The notes: generated by a model from the sequence alone, not told the origin. A stretch of 64,000 bases of DNA from Pseudomonadota bacterium (GCA_023404095.1 JAEYDD010000075.1:378947-442946); one strand, 5' to 3'; counted from the stretch's first letter, positions 15,626 to 24,681 are shown. A program made the numbers and translations.

Positions 15626-17716
15626 ATGGCAACCGTCGATCAGCTCTCGAATGCCCTCATCAAGGCTGACGCTGCCGGTGATACCGAGGGCGCCACTATC
15701 CTGGCTCGGGAAATCAAGCGGCTACAGGCGGCAGGCACGGAAGTCGATCAGGGAACCCAGCCCAGCAAGGGTGCTCGCGTTCGAACCGAGGCAGCTCGGG
15801 AGACACAGCAAGCCCCGGAACCCGGCTCATCCATGCAAGACTACATCAACGCTGGCATGACCTGGCTTGAAGGGGCCGGTGATTTGCCAGTGTTAGGGCC
15901 TGCGCTGACTGGCATTTCGGACTTCATCGGCTCCAACGTCTCCGGTCTTGTCACTGGGGAGGACCCGGCACAAATCCGCGCCGACGTTCAGGCCCGCCGC
16001 GAGGCCCGGAAGGAGCAGTACCCCCTATCGAATGTCTCCGGCCAGATTGCGGGAACGCTCGCAACCATGGGCGGCGTGGGGGCCACGGCAGCTGGTGCCG
16101 AAGCTCTCGGCATGACCGGCGCAAAGCTCCTCCCACGGGTGGCTCGCTCCGCTGGCTCCAATGCGCTCATTTCAGGGGCCGATACTGCAGCGCGCGGCGG
16201 TGATATCGGCGAGGTTGCGGCATCCTCTACTCTCAGCGGTGGCATTGGTGCGGCTATCCCGGTCGCCGGTAGGGCCATCGAGCGCGGCATCTCGGCCGCT
16301 GCCGACAGGATCTACCCCACGGTCAACGCCGCTCTACGCCCGGAGCAGGAAGCCGCCCGTCGTGTCGGTTCAGCGCTGATGCGTGACACTGCAGCCAACC
16401 CCGCCAGTGTCATGAACGCGGCGGATGAAGCCACGGCACGATCCGCGGGCGTTCCCATCGTCAATGCTGATCGCGGGGGCGAAACCACGCGAGCGCTTGC
16501 GCGTTCTGTTGCCAACCAGAGCCCCGAGGCGCGCGAGACCATCAGCCGCGTTGCTCAGGACCGCTTTTCGAGCCAGAGTCAGCGGGCAACAGACTTCATT
16601 CGCAAGCTTACAGGGGGAGACGCTGACGACCTGGCAGCGCGCGAAACCATCCGCGAGACGGCGCGGCATGTGAACAAGCCCGCCTATGACCGTGCCTTTT
16701 CCCGTCCCGAAGCGCAGGCCATGTGGAACGAGGGCTTCAGTACGTTGATGCAGGCACCGGCCATGCGCACCGCGGCGCGGATGGCAACCACCCGCGGAGC
16801 AAATCGGGCGGCTGTGGAAGGGTTCCGGCCCGTGTCCAATCCCTTCACCGTGGCCGAAGACGGAAGCTTTGTGCTCAGGGCGAATGCCGACGGCTCCCGC
16901 GCGATGCCCACGCTGCAGTTCTGGGACCAAACCAAGCGCAACCTCGACGGGATGATAGGAAAGGCGCAGCGAGCGGGTGACAATCCGCTGGTTGCTGACC
17001 TCACGGCCATCAAGAACGCGCTTGTGCGGCAACTCGACGGAGCCGTGCCGTCTTACAAGGCTGCGCGTCAGGGTGCCGCTGCGTTTTTCGACGCAGAGGA
17101 TGCACTGGACGCAGGCAGGAAGTTCGCGGTGTCTCCTCGTTCGATCCCCGAGGCAAGGAAGGCGCTGGAGCGCTTCACCCCACCCGAACGAAAGGCATTC
17201 GCCACCGGGTTCGCCTCCGAGCTGATTGACCGCATCAAGGCCGCACCTGACCGTGCCAATGTCATCAGCAGCTACTTCAAAAGCGATGCCGCTCGCGAAA
17301 GCATGGAGATGGCATTCGGTAAGGCCAAGGCAAAGGAAATCGAGGCCTATGTTCGCGTCGAGGATCTGGCCGACCGTCTACGCGGAGCGATGGGCAATTC
17401 AACGACCGCTCGCCAGCTTGCGGAGATGGGGCTTGCCGCTGGCGCTGGAGGTATTGGCGGCTATGCGCTTACGGGAGATTGGAAAGGTGCTCTCGCTGGC
17501 GCTGTCGTGCCGCGTGCCACCCGCTATGCCTCACAGCAGGTAGAAGGGAAAGTCATGCAGCGAATGGCGAGCATGCTTATGTCGGACAAGCGGGGAAACC
17601 TGCAGCTTGCCGTACAGGCTGCCGCCCGAAATCCTGGCTATATGCGTGCGCTCGAAGACCTCGGCAACGCCCTGGCTGTGCCAGCCCGGTCAATGGGGGT
17701 CATGTACGCTCAATGA
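15626..17716 (+). CDS. large virion ejection-type protein
   Basis: 696 aa, Ala/Arg-rich. The N-terminal MATVDQLSNALIKADAAGD helix pair is the usual start of phage DNA-ejection/internal virion proteins. A glycine-rich hydrophobic zone follows (about residues 130-220), then a long helical region, and a second Gly/Ala membrane-like segment near 595-625 (LAAGAGGIGGYALTGDWKGA). Such segments insert in the host envelope in known podoviral ejectosomes. Two bases after the preceding gene; same operon. Specific family unproven. Confidence 0.7.
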   Translation: MATVDQLSNALIKADAAGDTEGATILAREIKRLQAAGTEVDQGTQPSKGARVRTEAARETQQAPEPGSSMQDYINAGMTWLEGAGDLPVLGPALTGISDFIGSNVSGLVTGEDPAQIRADVQARREARKEQYPLSNVSGQIAGTLATMGGVGATAAGAEALGMTGAKLLPRVARSAGSNALISGADTAARGGDIGEVAASSTLSGGIGAAIPVAGRAIERGISAAADRIYPTVNAALRPEQEAARRVGSALMRDTAANPASVMNAADEATARSAGVPIVNADRGGETTRALARSVANQSPEARETISRVAQDRFSSQSQRATDFIRKLTGGDADDLAARETIRETARHVNKPAYDRAFSRPEAQAMWNEGFSTLMQAPAMRTAARMATTRGANRAAVEGFRPVSNPFTVAEDGSFVLRANADGSRAMPTLQFWDQTKRNLDGMIGKAQRAGDNPLVADLTAIKNALVRQLDGAVPSYKAARQGAAAFFDAEDALDAGRKFAVSPRSIPEARKALERFTPPERKAFATGFASELIDRIKAAPDRANVISSYFKSDAARESMEMAFGKAKAKEIEAYVRVEDLADRLRGAMGNSTTARQLAEMGLAAGAGGIGGYALTGDWKGALAGAVVPRATRYASQQVEGKVMQRMASMLMSDKRGNLQLAVQAAARNPGYMRALEDLGNALAVPARSMGVMYAQ

Positions 17717-17853
17717 ATGAACGAATTGAACCACGCTGCAAGCGGCGCATGATAGCTGGTTTTCAGCCACCAGCCGATGGGCAGCAGGATAACCGCGGCC
17801 AGCAAGTAGCTGAATATCGCGAGCCCTTCGCTGCTCGGCTTTCCTTCTTCCAT
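17710..17853 (-). CDS. small single-helix membrane protein
   Basis: 47 aa on the minus strand, starting MEEGKPSSEGLAIFSYLL, with one strong membrane helix (IFSYLLAAVILLPIGWW). GAAGGGAA is a possible ribosome site before ATG 17853, and the stop overlaps the end of the 15626 gene. Its place between ejection and lysin genes would suit a holin-like role, but the strand is opposite. Unproven. Confidence 0.45.
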   Translation of the reverse strand: MEEGKPSSEGLAIFSYLLAAVILLPIGWWLKTSYHAPLAAWFNSFIH

Positions 17854-17887
17854 TCGCGTTTCCCTTCTTCAGCCAGCGAGGCCGGCA

Positions 17888-19936
17888 ATGCCTGAAGCCA
17901 GAAGTGTAATCGACACCATGCTAGGCGAGGCCGGCGGCAGAAACCCGCGCGAACGATATCAGGACTTGAAGCACATCGCGAGTGTGATGGTGAACCGCGC
18001 TCGCAAGGAGGGTGTGAGCCTCGAAGACGTGATTGCCGCGCCAAACCAGTTCGATGCCTATGGCAAGCGCCTGCCTCCTGGCGTCGAGAGTTACCGGAGC
18101 CTGGCCGAGCGCGCTTTGACCGAGGTGCTTGAGGAAGGCCCTACTACCTCGGCTACCTACTATGCCACGCCTGAGGCCACCAAAAACCTCCCCGGCGGGC
18201 TGACCTTCGAATCCGAGACAGCTGGACATCAGTATTTCACCGACCCCGATGAGCGAGCTATCAGGGTCGCTAATTCCGGACAGCCTGCCTTCGGCGGCGG
18301 GTACCTGGCGAGCTACGCGCCAACTGAGGAGCAGCCATCCGCCTTCGATTCCGTGTTCGGAGGTTTCGCAGCGCGCGCGCCGCAGACGCGTGAGCAAGCC
18401 ATGCCGACCGCGGGGCTTCTGTCCGACCCACAAGAGGGGTTCAGTTCGCCATTCGGTCTATTGGGCGACCGCATCACAAGCGGCTTTGGTGAACGCGAGA
18501 GCCCGCGCACCCCGCTCGGCCTCGGATCGATCATGCATCGCGGCGTGGACATGGCACTGGGGGACGGCGCGGCCGGCTATCCCGCCGAGGCCATCGGGGG
18601 CGGCGTAGTTACCTTTGCAGGCACTGACCGCGGCTACGGCAACATGGTCGAAGTCGAACATCCAGACGGGACACGCAGCCGCTATGGCCACCTCCAGAGC
18701 ATTGGCGACATTGCGCAGGGAGACCAGATTGCCCGCGGAACACCGCTCGGCCTGGTGGGAAACACCGGGCGTTCTACCGGGCCACATCTTCATCTTGAGG
18801 TTATGGACCAGGAGGGACGCCAGATCGATCCGGCTTCCGTCATCGACTTTGACGCTGCAACACGCGTGCCCACCCCTTCGCCGTCGCCCGGCGCACAGTG
18901 GATGTCAGCCGCACCGATGGAGGTGGAACGTGCGGGCCTCGCCCCGGCCGATGTGGCCCCTGGCCCTGGCCTCCTGAATCCGTCCTTGTCCGAGGACCGC
19001 TTTTCCGCCGGACCTGTCGCACAGGGTTACAGCGGCCTCCGCGACAGCCTCATGGCAACGAACGAAGCTATGGGCGCGACAGATCCCTCGCGCTTTGCAT
19101 CTGGTCCGGTAGCCCAGGGTTACGACGGGCTAAGGGGTGGGTTACTCGCGCAGACCATGAAGGACGCACAGCCGTCGCTAGCCAGCACCGCGCCAACGAC
19201 AGAAGCGCTCGGACAGAATGTCTCATTCTCGCCGGCCGCTTCCACTCTTCCGGGCGGCCCCGGCCTGCTCTCCAACCCGGCCACGTTTGCCGCAAGCCTG
19301 ACAGGTGTGCAGCCCAACACGGCTCAGACGACCGCATACTCTCCGGGCGAAGTTTCCACGCGTGTCATCGGTGGTGCGACCGTCAAGGGACCGGCATCGC
19401 CGGAAATCGCCAACCCTGACGACATCAACGCTTACGACCGCGCAACGCCACGCGCAAACGTCGGCTCTTTCCCAGCGGCACCGGAAACGACCGGACAGAA
19501 GGCCAAGAAAGTGGCCGGAACGATGGCAGGAGCTCTTCTCGGAGGCGCCGCGCTCGGCCCGGTAGGGACACTCATGGGCGGTCTTCTCGGACGGGAGATG
19601 AGCACGGGCAAGGGCTTGTTCTCCGGCGCCCCAAGTAACCAGCAAACCATAGGCGGATTGCTCTCGGAGCTTGGCGCCTCGATCAACAATGTTGGAAGCG
19701 GAGCGCGCGCCTCCTATTCGGTTTGGGGTGGCGGAACCCCGATCGGTTCCCAAGCGACAGCCACGGACGGCTCGCGCATCACGCAGCTTGGCGGCGGTCT
19801 AATCGCCCGCACCGACACGAACGGCGTCACGACCACCTTCAACGACCGCGGCAACATCGTCGGCAGCCCGGCCTCCTCACGACGGGTTCACTGGACGACC
19901 TCGCTCATCCGGTGGCGTATAATGATGGGAATTTGA
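17888..19936 (+). CDS. SleB hydrolase + M23 peptidase virion lysin
   Basis: 682 aa. Residues about 5-125 are a cell-wall hydrolase (SleB/Hydrolase_2) domain: MLGEAGGRNPRERYQDLKHI and SATYYATPEATKNLPGGL. Residues about 215-320 are an M23/LytM metallopeptidase with Zn ligands in HRGVDMALGD and TGPHLHLEVMD. Then come two copies of a motif GPVAQGY-x-GLR (about residues 376 and 404), and a Gly-zipper GALLGGAALGPVGTLMGGLL near 540-560 that could insert in a membrane. This is a peptidoglycan-degrading virion protein that opens the wall for DNA entry. The last 20 residues (RRVHWTTSLIRWRI) look out of frame and overlap the next gene. Confidence 0.85.
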   Translation: MPEARSVIDTMLGEAGGRNPRERYQDLKHIASVMVNRARKEGVSLEDVIAAPNQFDAYGKRLPPGVESYRSLAERALTEVLEEGPTTSATYYATPEATKNLPGGLTFESETAGHQYFTDPDERAIRVANSGQPAFGGGYLASYAPTEEQPSAFDSVFGGFAARAPQTREQAMPTAGLLSDPQEGFSSPFGLLGDRITSGFGERESPRTPLGLGSIMHRGVDMALGDGAAGYPAEAIGGGVVTFAGTDRGYGNMVEVEHPDGTRSRYGHLQSIGDIAQGDQIARGTPLGLVGNTGRSTGPHLHLEVMDQEGRQIDPASVIDFDAATRVPTPSPSPGAQWMSAAPMEVERAGLAPADVAPGPGLLNPSLSEDRFSAGPVAQGYSGLRDSLMATNEAMGATDPSRFASGPVAQGYDGLRGGLLAQTMKDAQPSLASTAPTTEALGQNVSFSPAASTLPGGPGLLSNPATFAASLTGVQPNTAQTTAYSPGEVSTRVIGGATVKGPASPEIANPDDINAYDRATPRANVGSFPAAPETTGQKAKKVAGTMAGALLGGAALGPVGTLMGGLLGREMSTGKGLFSGAPSNQQTIGGLLSELGASINNVGSGARASYSVWGGGTPIGSQATATDGSRITQLGGGLIARTDTNGVTTTFNDRGNIVGSPASSRRVHWTTSLIRWRIMMGI

Positions 19937-20373
19937 GGATTGAACAGCCAACATGGGCTTCTGCCATTGGCACCCAGAGCTTTCCCCTATCCCAGTATGT
20001 CTTGGAGCAGGCGCTGTTGGCCGCGGCGCCAGGAGGAAAGGTCAGCAAGAAGGAGTTCGCCTTCTACACCCACGGTCTTGCCGAACTCGCCCCAAAGGAT
20101 CCGGTGGAGGTGATGCTGTCCCTGCAAATGCTCACCTTGCATAACCAGGTCATGCGCTTTGCCCGTCGCGTCGGATCGGCCGACACCATCGAGGGGCAGG
20201 AACGATCAATTCGAGCCACCAACAGCTTCGCGCGCACCTTCGCAGCCCAGACAGAGTGCTTCAAGCGCTACCGCTCTGGTGACAAGCAACACGTGACCGT
20301 AAAGCACGTCACGGTCGAGGACGGCGGACAGGCCATCGTCGGCAACGTGTCCATGGCCAAGCCGCAGCCGTGA
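19933..20373 (+). CDS. hypothetical, partner of zinc-ribbon gene
   Basis: About 146 aa. There is no ATG in frame; TTG 19933 or GTG 19912 must be the start, if the gene is intact. The segment SFPLSQYVLEQALLAAAPGG and the C-terminal VTVKHVTVEDGGQAIVGNVS are highly regular. I recall such proteins encoded beside the zinc-ribbon protein that follows here, in many alphaproteobacterial genomes. Function unknown. It overlaps the end of the lysin gene. Confidence 0.65.
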   Translation: MRIEQPTWASAIGTQSFPLSQYVLEQALLAAAPGGKVSKKEFAFYTHGLAELAPKDPVEVMLSLQMLTLHNQVMRFARRVGSADTIEGQERSIRATNSFARTFAAQTECFKRYRSGDKQHVTVKHVTVEDGGQAIVGNVSMAKPQP

Positions 20374-20401
20374 GTTCGCACATGATTTCGGAGAAACGAT
20401 A

Positions 20402-20998
20402 ATGGGCGGCCCCGGATCGGGAACATGGTGGCGCTGGAGTAAGCGCGACACGTGCGAGAGCTACTCATCCATCTCGATCGCCTATCTGCGCGCCAATGAC
20501 CTTTTGAAGCCCGGCAAGCGCGCCACGCTGTCGTGGTCTCGCTTCGGCCAGCCGGTCAGTAGCATCGGCATCGAGTATACGAGCTGGGGACTGGCGCTCG
20601 AATACAACTCGCGTTCATCGGCCGGCGGGGAGTGGCGACAGATCCGTGAAGTCATTCCGTGGGACAGGACAGAGCAGCCATTCGGCGGAACTCGCCTGTG
20701 GTTCCGGTGCCTATCCTGCAACCGGCGCTGCGGCGTCGTCTACGGTGGCCAGCACTATCGCTGCCGGAAGTGTTGGCAGCTATCCTATGCCAGCCAGCAG
20801 GAGGCCTACAGGGTTCCGGGGCTGGCCAGGGCGCGAACGATCCGCCGCAAGCTTGGCGGCTCGGAGGGCATCGACGATGCTTTTCCAAAGAGGCCGAAAG
20901 GGATGCACCAGCGCACCTATCAGCGTTTACAGTCAGAGTGCTTCGACGTTGAGGGTAATGTGAGCGAGCGAGTTGCCGCGCTCATAGGGGCGGCATAA
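20402..20998 (+). CDS. zinc-ribbon element protein
   Basis: 198 aa. It starts MGGPGSGTWWRWSKRDTCES. A four-cysteine ribbon is at about residues 101-125: FRCLSCNRRC and YRCRKCWQL. The rest is basic with several aromatic residues. This family occurs on mobile elements and near phage genes in Rhizobiales; role unknown, nucleic-acid binding likely. ATG 20402 follows the preceding stop by 28 bases. Confidence 0.75.
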   Translation: MGGPGSGTWWRWSKRDTCESYSSISIAYLRANDLLKPGKRATLSWSRFGQPVSSIGIEYTSWGLALEYNSRSSAGGEWRQIREVIPWDRTEQPFGGTRLWFRCLSCNRRCGVVYGGQHYRCRKCWQLSYASQQEAYRVPGLARARTIRRKLGGSEGIDDAFPKRPKGMHQRTYQRLQSECFDVEGNVSERVAALIGAA

Positions 20999-21181
20999 AT
21001 TGGCGCCGCGTTGAAAGGCCATTGCTGTCGTCAGGTCACAGAGACGAAACGGCAATCTCAAGCTCGGCCACTGCCGGTAAGCGAGCGAGCTAACCGCTAT
21101 TCGTTTTGGCCCTCCCCTGATGTGAGCGAAGCACGGAGGAGACTCTGGTCTCGCCCCCCAGAAGGGTGTAACGCCTAAGAC

Positions 21182-22609
21182 ATGTACGCGCGCCAGCTCT
21201 CTGACATATTGGGGCGCTCGCTGGCTGAACCCGGATCTTGGGAACAGACGGCAGAGCGTTTTGAAAGGCTACGGGGATACAACTTGTTGCCTCGTGGCAG
21301 ACAGAATGCCGCCGTCAGGCTCTCAGACAAGCAGATTGCCAGTGCGGTCTTAAGTTTCGCTCCCACTGCCCCAAGTTGGGCCGGACATGTTTCCTTGATT
21401 CTTGGAGACCTTAGACCCGTTGGCGGACGTGATGTGTCCTTTGGTCAGGCTGCAACATTGGTGGATACAATCGCAATGGTTCTATCCAGCGACGAGTCGT
21501 GTAGCTCCGTAGTTTCAATATCGCTGTCGATCGTGCGTGAACAAAATGAGGATGAATACTACGCCAAAGCTGTGTTTGAGACAGACGGAGTGCGCAGGAC
21601 GATTTCATACGTCAGCAAGATGGCGCTATCGCTTCAGTCGCCGGGCGCGGAGCTTAGCTATGACCATGACCACATCACTGGCCCAACTGCGAGGCAACTG
21701 GTGTTGGCCCCAAGCTTTTTCAAGCGACTTCGGAGGGATATCGTCATTTCTCGACGCCTCGACTTTCCGCCGAAGACCGATTGGCGGGAATACGAGACTG
21801 AGGAAGAACGTGAAGCTTTTCACCGCAAATTGGGTGCACGCGCGGGTTCACGGTTTCTCAATATCGCGGTTGAAGCAGGTGTGACGTGGCCAAGCGAGCC
21901 GAAGCGTGTTGAGTTTGCGGGACACCATTTCGTGCTTTTCCCGCGAACTAAGGAGAGTTCGCAATCCATCAGCATCGATCTCACTCACGAGCGGCTTTCC
22001 TCCGTAGAAGCCCGAACACTGCTAAACCGTTTTCTGAGCCTCCTCAGTTGGTGTGACGATAGTTACGCGGTTCTCAAAGACGGCTGGTCCGGGAACCCCA
22101 TACCCGTACCCGCTCCGCGGTCTGATGGAGGCGGCTTTTCCACCGCTCCACATTGGATTTTCTCTCGCTCGATCCCCGATGGCCCGGAATTGCTTCAACG
22201 GCTAGCGTACTACCGAGAGGGCCTCAATGCCAGACGAGCAGGCCTTGTGACGTTCGAGGTGCTCAGCTTCTTCAAGGTCTTTGAAAACCGGTCGAGGACA
22301 AAGCCCGGCGTAGAGAGCGCCACGAAACGATGGATCAGAGAAGCCTTCCCAGAAGTTGCTGCGTCACTTCGCGCAGAGGTGCTCCAAAGCCTCGACGCGC
22401 ATCGCAACGGCAAATCTGTTGAAGCCTATGTCATGGAAAATTGCCGCGTCGCCACGGCTCATGCTTCTGACGCCTTCCCCTCGGACGCCGACGCCTCCCC
22501 AGAGATAGGGCGGCTATACTCCGCCGCGGAGCTTATCCACGCGCTTGCAAGACACTATATTCGCACCGAGTACCGGTTGTCAGATCTGTACTACTCGGAC
22601 GAAGTTTGA
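21182..22609 (+). CDS. MauJ-like protein
   Basis: 475 aa, soluble. The C-terminal half follows the pattern of proteins labelled MauJ-like: LNRFLSLLSWCDDSYAVLKD, LAYYREGLNARRAGLVTFEV, LSFFKVFENRS and ENCRVATAHASDAFP, ending in helices (LIHALARHYIRTEYRLSDLY). The N-terminal half is not recognised. The name is historical; here there are no methylamine genes nearby. Lower GC and solitary placement between module genes mark it as cargo. A defence or accessory role is only a guess. Confidence 0.6.
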   Translation: MYARQLSDILGRSLAEPGSWEQTAERFERLRGYNLLPRGRQNAAVRLSDKQIASAVLSFAPTAPSWAGHVSLILGDLRPVGGRDVSFGQAATLVDTIAMVLSSDESCSSVVSISLSIVREQNEDEYYAKAVFETDGVRRTISYVSKMALSLQSPGAELSYDHDHITGPTARQLVLAPSFFKRLRRDIVISRRLDFPPKTDWREYETEEEREAFHRKLGARAGSRFLNIAVEAGVTWPSEPKRVEFAGHHFVLFPRTKESSQSISIDLTHERLSSVEARTLLNRFLSLLSWCDDSYAVLKDGWSGNPIPVPAPRSDGGGFSTAPHWIFSRSIPDGPELLQRLAYYREGLNARRAGLVTFEVLSFFKVFENRSRTKPGVESATKRWIREAFPEVAASLRAEVLQSLDAHRNGKSVEAYVMENCRVATAHASDAFPSDADASPEIGRLYSAAELIHALARHYIRTEYRLSDLYYSDEV

Positions 22610-22670
22610 GCGGAGACGACAGTATGATGTGTGCTGGGCACCACGGTAGCGCCCGCAATGGGGAATTGAG

Positions 22671-22958
22671 CTAAGCACGGCCGCCTGCCGAGAAGTCTAC
22701 CAATTCGCAGACTCCATAGGCACGTTTGTGTTCATTGAAAAACGCTCTGCCATCCTCAATCTCTGTGCCCATCCACACCATCCACTCATAGCCGTTCGTG
22801 TCGATGGCGCAGAGATAGTAGGTCGGAAGCTGCGGGTGGAACGAGAAATGCCCGAGTGTGTCGGGATGGTTCTTGAAAGCCCGCGCTGCCGTTGTGCCGC
22901 CGTCGAGCTGCATATGGCTGAACCGGTGTTCGCGAACGTTGGGATATCCGGCGGTCAT
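22671..22958 (-). CDS. hypothetical protein
   Basis: 95 aa from ATG 22958, which overlaps the TGA of the upstream gene by four bases. HPQLPTYYLCAIDTNGYEWM suggests a small beta domain. No signal peptide. Co-translated with the secreted protein upstream. Confidence 0.6.
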   Translation of the reverse strand: MTAGYPNVREHRFSHMQLDGGTTAARAFKNHPDTLGHFSFHPQLPTYYLCAIDTNGYEWMVWMGTEIEDGRAFFNEHKRAYGVCELVDFSAGGRA

Positions 22959-23314
22959 TCGGCGCCTGGCCCCACGATGTCCTGGCACATAGACCGATCG
23001 GCTCCACATTCCTTGTAGATCACATCGCCAATTTTAATGGTCTGTGGGTTCAAGGGGTCCAGCGTGAAAATGAAGCGCTCGCCGCCCTCACACTGCCCAT
23101 AGTGTAGCTTGTCGGTAAGGTTCCCGACCCTCCGGCAATCGTAGCTGTAATCGCCATCCTTGTCGAAGTGAGTAATGTAAAAGCCCCTATCCCAGAACTC
23201 CAGTGTACTCCCATCACTGCCAGCGTACACCGGACGCTGCTTCGGCGCGGCCACCGCAAGCGAAAAGCTTCCGAGGATACAGCTGCAGAGCGTAAGCAAA
23301 TTGAGAAGTCGCAT
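22955..23314 (-). CDS. small exported protein
   Basis: 119 aa with a signal peptide (LLNLLTLCSCILGSFSLAVA) and four further cysteines in the mature part (DCRRVG, GQCEGGERF, YKECGADRSMCQD), likely disulfide-bonded. Function unknown. It starts eight bases after the XRE regulator and is probably read through from it. Confidence 0.65.
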   Translation of the reverse strand: MRLLNLLTLCSCILGSFSLAVAAPKQRPVYAGSDGSTLEFWDRGFYITHFDKDGDYSYDCRRVGNLTDKLHYGQCEGGERFIFTLDPLNPQTIKIGDVIYKECGADRSMCQDIVGPGAE

Positions 23315-23321
23315 GAAGGGC

Positions 23322-23564
23322 TCACCCGTTGGTTTTTACGAGTCTTACGCCTGGTTGTCCGTGGTTTAAAAACTCGATGCCGGCGGCCTCAAGGATTCTC
23401 TGCACAGCCTGCACGTTCGCGGCCCGGCCAGCAATCATCCCACCGCCCGAAGCCTCCATATTCCGTATAGTGTTGACATTCAGGCCCGCTTTTTCGGCAA
23501 CATCGCGTTGCTCCAATCCCGCAAGCGCTCTCGCCGCCTTCAGCTGGTTGCCGGTCGTAAGCAT
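23322..23564 (-). CDS. XRE-family regulator
   Basis: 80 aa. A Cro/CI helix-turn-helix fills residues 5-40 (QLKAARALAGLEQRDVAEKA, GLNVNTIRNMEASG). The C-terminal IQ-type part (VQRILEAAGIEFLNHGQPGV) is the standard tail of this small class. GGAG lies seven bases before ATG 23564. It faces the 23690 gene across an operator-rich interval and is likely the element's switch repressor, regulating both directions. Confidence 0.85.
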   Translation of the reverse strand: MLTTGNQLKAARALAGLEQRDVAEKAGLNVNTIRNMEASGGGMIAGRAANVQAVQRILEAAGIEFLNHGQPGVRLVKTNG

Positions 23565-23585
23565 TCGGAACTCCCTATGAAACTC

Positions 23586-23668
23586 CGTTAACTAGGTACC
23601 AGAACTAGATTATTATTGACAAGCCATAATCATCGATTTAGGTTACTAGATATAGTTACCTAGTTACC
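23586..23668. promoter_or_regulatory. divergent promoter with repeated operators
   Basis: TTGACA (23616-23621) with TAGGTT 17 bases on (23639-23644) is a plus-strand promoter. Sites built on CTAGT/ACTAG repeat: TTAACTAGGTACCAGAACTA at 23588, and GGTTACTAG/CTAGTTACC forming an imperfect palindrome at 23641-23668. These are likely XRE binding sites. Confidence 0.55.
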
Positions 23669-23689
23669 AAACACAGATTGAGTGCAAAG

Positions 23690-24064
23690 ATGCCGAACAC
23701 CCCCGTTCCGGCCGCCGCCGGAGGCATGCCAAAATTCGACCGGTCTCAGATCATGAACGACGCATGGTCTCACTATCGGAAATTCCGACAGAGCTACAGC
23801 GCCTGGCAGATCGAGCGCGGCCACGTAGATGCGTCCTTTTCGCGCTGCCTCAAGATGGCGTGGGGATCTGCGAAGAATGCCGCCGCAGCGGTCGCCCGCA
23901 AGGTGCGCATGGACCGAGCGCTTGGCGGCCCCAAGGCTCCGCAGCTCCATGCGCTGCTCAATGCGCTGCAGAGCGTCGATTTTCTGTCCTTCCGCTACCG
24001 CGCCGCCGATCAGCGCGCCGCCATCAATGCCCAGATCGAAAACATCATTCAGGAGTGCGCCTAA
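23690..24064 (+). CDS. hypothetical protein under the XRE switch
   Basis: 124 aa from ATG 23690. AWSHYRKFRQSYSAWQIERG and DASFSRCLKMAWGSAKNAAA suggest a helical nucleic-acid binding protein of a kind common in rhizobial prophages. First gene opposite the XRE regulator. Its TAA overlaps the ATG of the next gene. Confidence 0.65.
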   Translation: MPNTPVPAAAGGMPKFDRSQIMNDAWSHYRKFRQSYSAWQIERGHVDASFSRCLKMAWGSAKNAAAAVARKVRMDRALGGPKAPQLHALLNALQSVDFLSFRYRAADQRAAINAQIENIIQECA

Positions 24065-24372
24065 TGGATACGACCCGTCGCAACATTCTCGCCGGCTTAG
24101 CTTTCGCCCTGCCGGCAGCCACTGCAACCGCAACGGCATGCGCTGAAGAAGTCGCACCGTTCGACCTGCAAAACTGGCTGGATACGGCTGATCGGAACGC
24201 GGTCCTGCGGTACCACGCCGCGAGGCTGGCCGAAGTCATGGGTGAAATCGACACCGCTCGTGAGTATCAGATCCGCCTCTCCCACGAACATGGATGGCTC
24301 ACGGTCGTCGGTTGGCCGAAGGACGCCAGCACGGTACGGCGGGAGGCATGCGATGTTGCCGGCGCTGTATGA
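24064..24372 (+). CDS. small protein with Tat-like N-terminus
   Basis: 102 aa. The N-terminus MDTTRRNILAGLAFALPAAT has a twin Arg followed by a hydrophobic stretch and an Ala cut site; the rest (LQNWLDTADRNAVLRYHAAR) is helical. Coupled to the preceding gene (TAATG). Export is possible; function unknown. Confidence 0.55.
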   Translation: MDTTRRNILAGLAFALPAATATATACAEEVAPFDLQNWLDTADRNAVLRYHAARLAEVMGEIDTAREYQIRLSHEHGWLTVVGWPKDASTVRREACDVAGAV

Positions 24373-24577
24373 ACTTCGCCGGTCCGCTCTTGAAGCTTGG
24401 ATCGAACGCGCAATTACCCTGCTCGATGAGCTGGACGGAGACGAGAATCTGGAGCCGGAGCTTGCCGGTTTCGACAGCCGTAACATGGACGACCGAGAAG
24501 GCGACGACGAACGAGAATGGGACCTTGCGGGCGCCACTACCGATCTGGAGTATGACGAGGGCTATTTCGGCTATTGA
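24353..24577 (+). CDS. small acidic protein
   Basis: 74 aa from ATG 24353, overlapping the preceding gene by 20 bases. Strongly acidic (DELDGDENLEPELAGFDSRN). Third gene of the operon opposite the XRE regulator. Unrecognised; short acidic phage proteins may be DNA mimics (guess only). Confidence 0.5.
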   Translation: MLPALYELRRSALEAWIERAITLLDELDGDENLEPELAGFDSRNMDDREGDDEREWDLAGATTDLEYDEGYFGY

Positions 24578-24628
24578 GTTCTCCAGAATGCCGAGCGTTG
24601 GTGTCTTTACCCTGACTGCATTGTCACT

Positions 24629-24657
24629 TTGACACCGTCATCACACTGGATTTTACT
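24629..24657 (+). promoter_or_regulatory. promoter of ClpP-PAN gene
   Basis: TTGACA (24629-24634), 17 bases, TTTACT (24652-24657). The gene starts about 25 bases downstream. Confidence 0.5.
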
Positions 24658-24681
24658 TGTGTTGGGTGGCTGGAGGGATTG

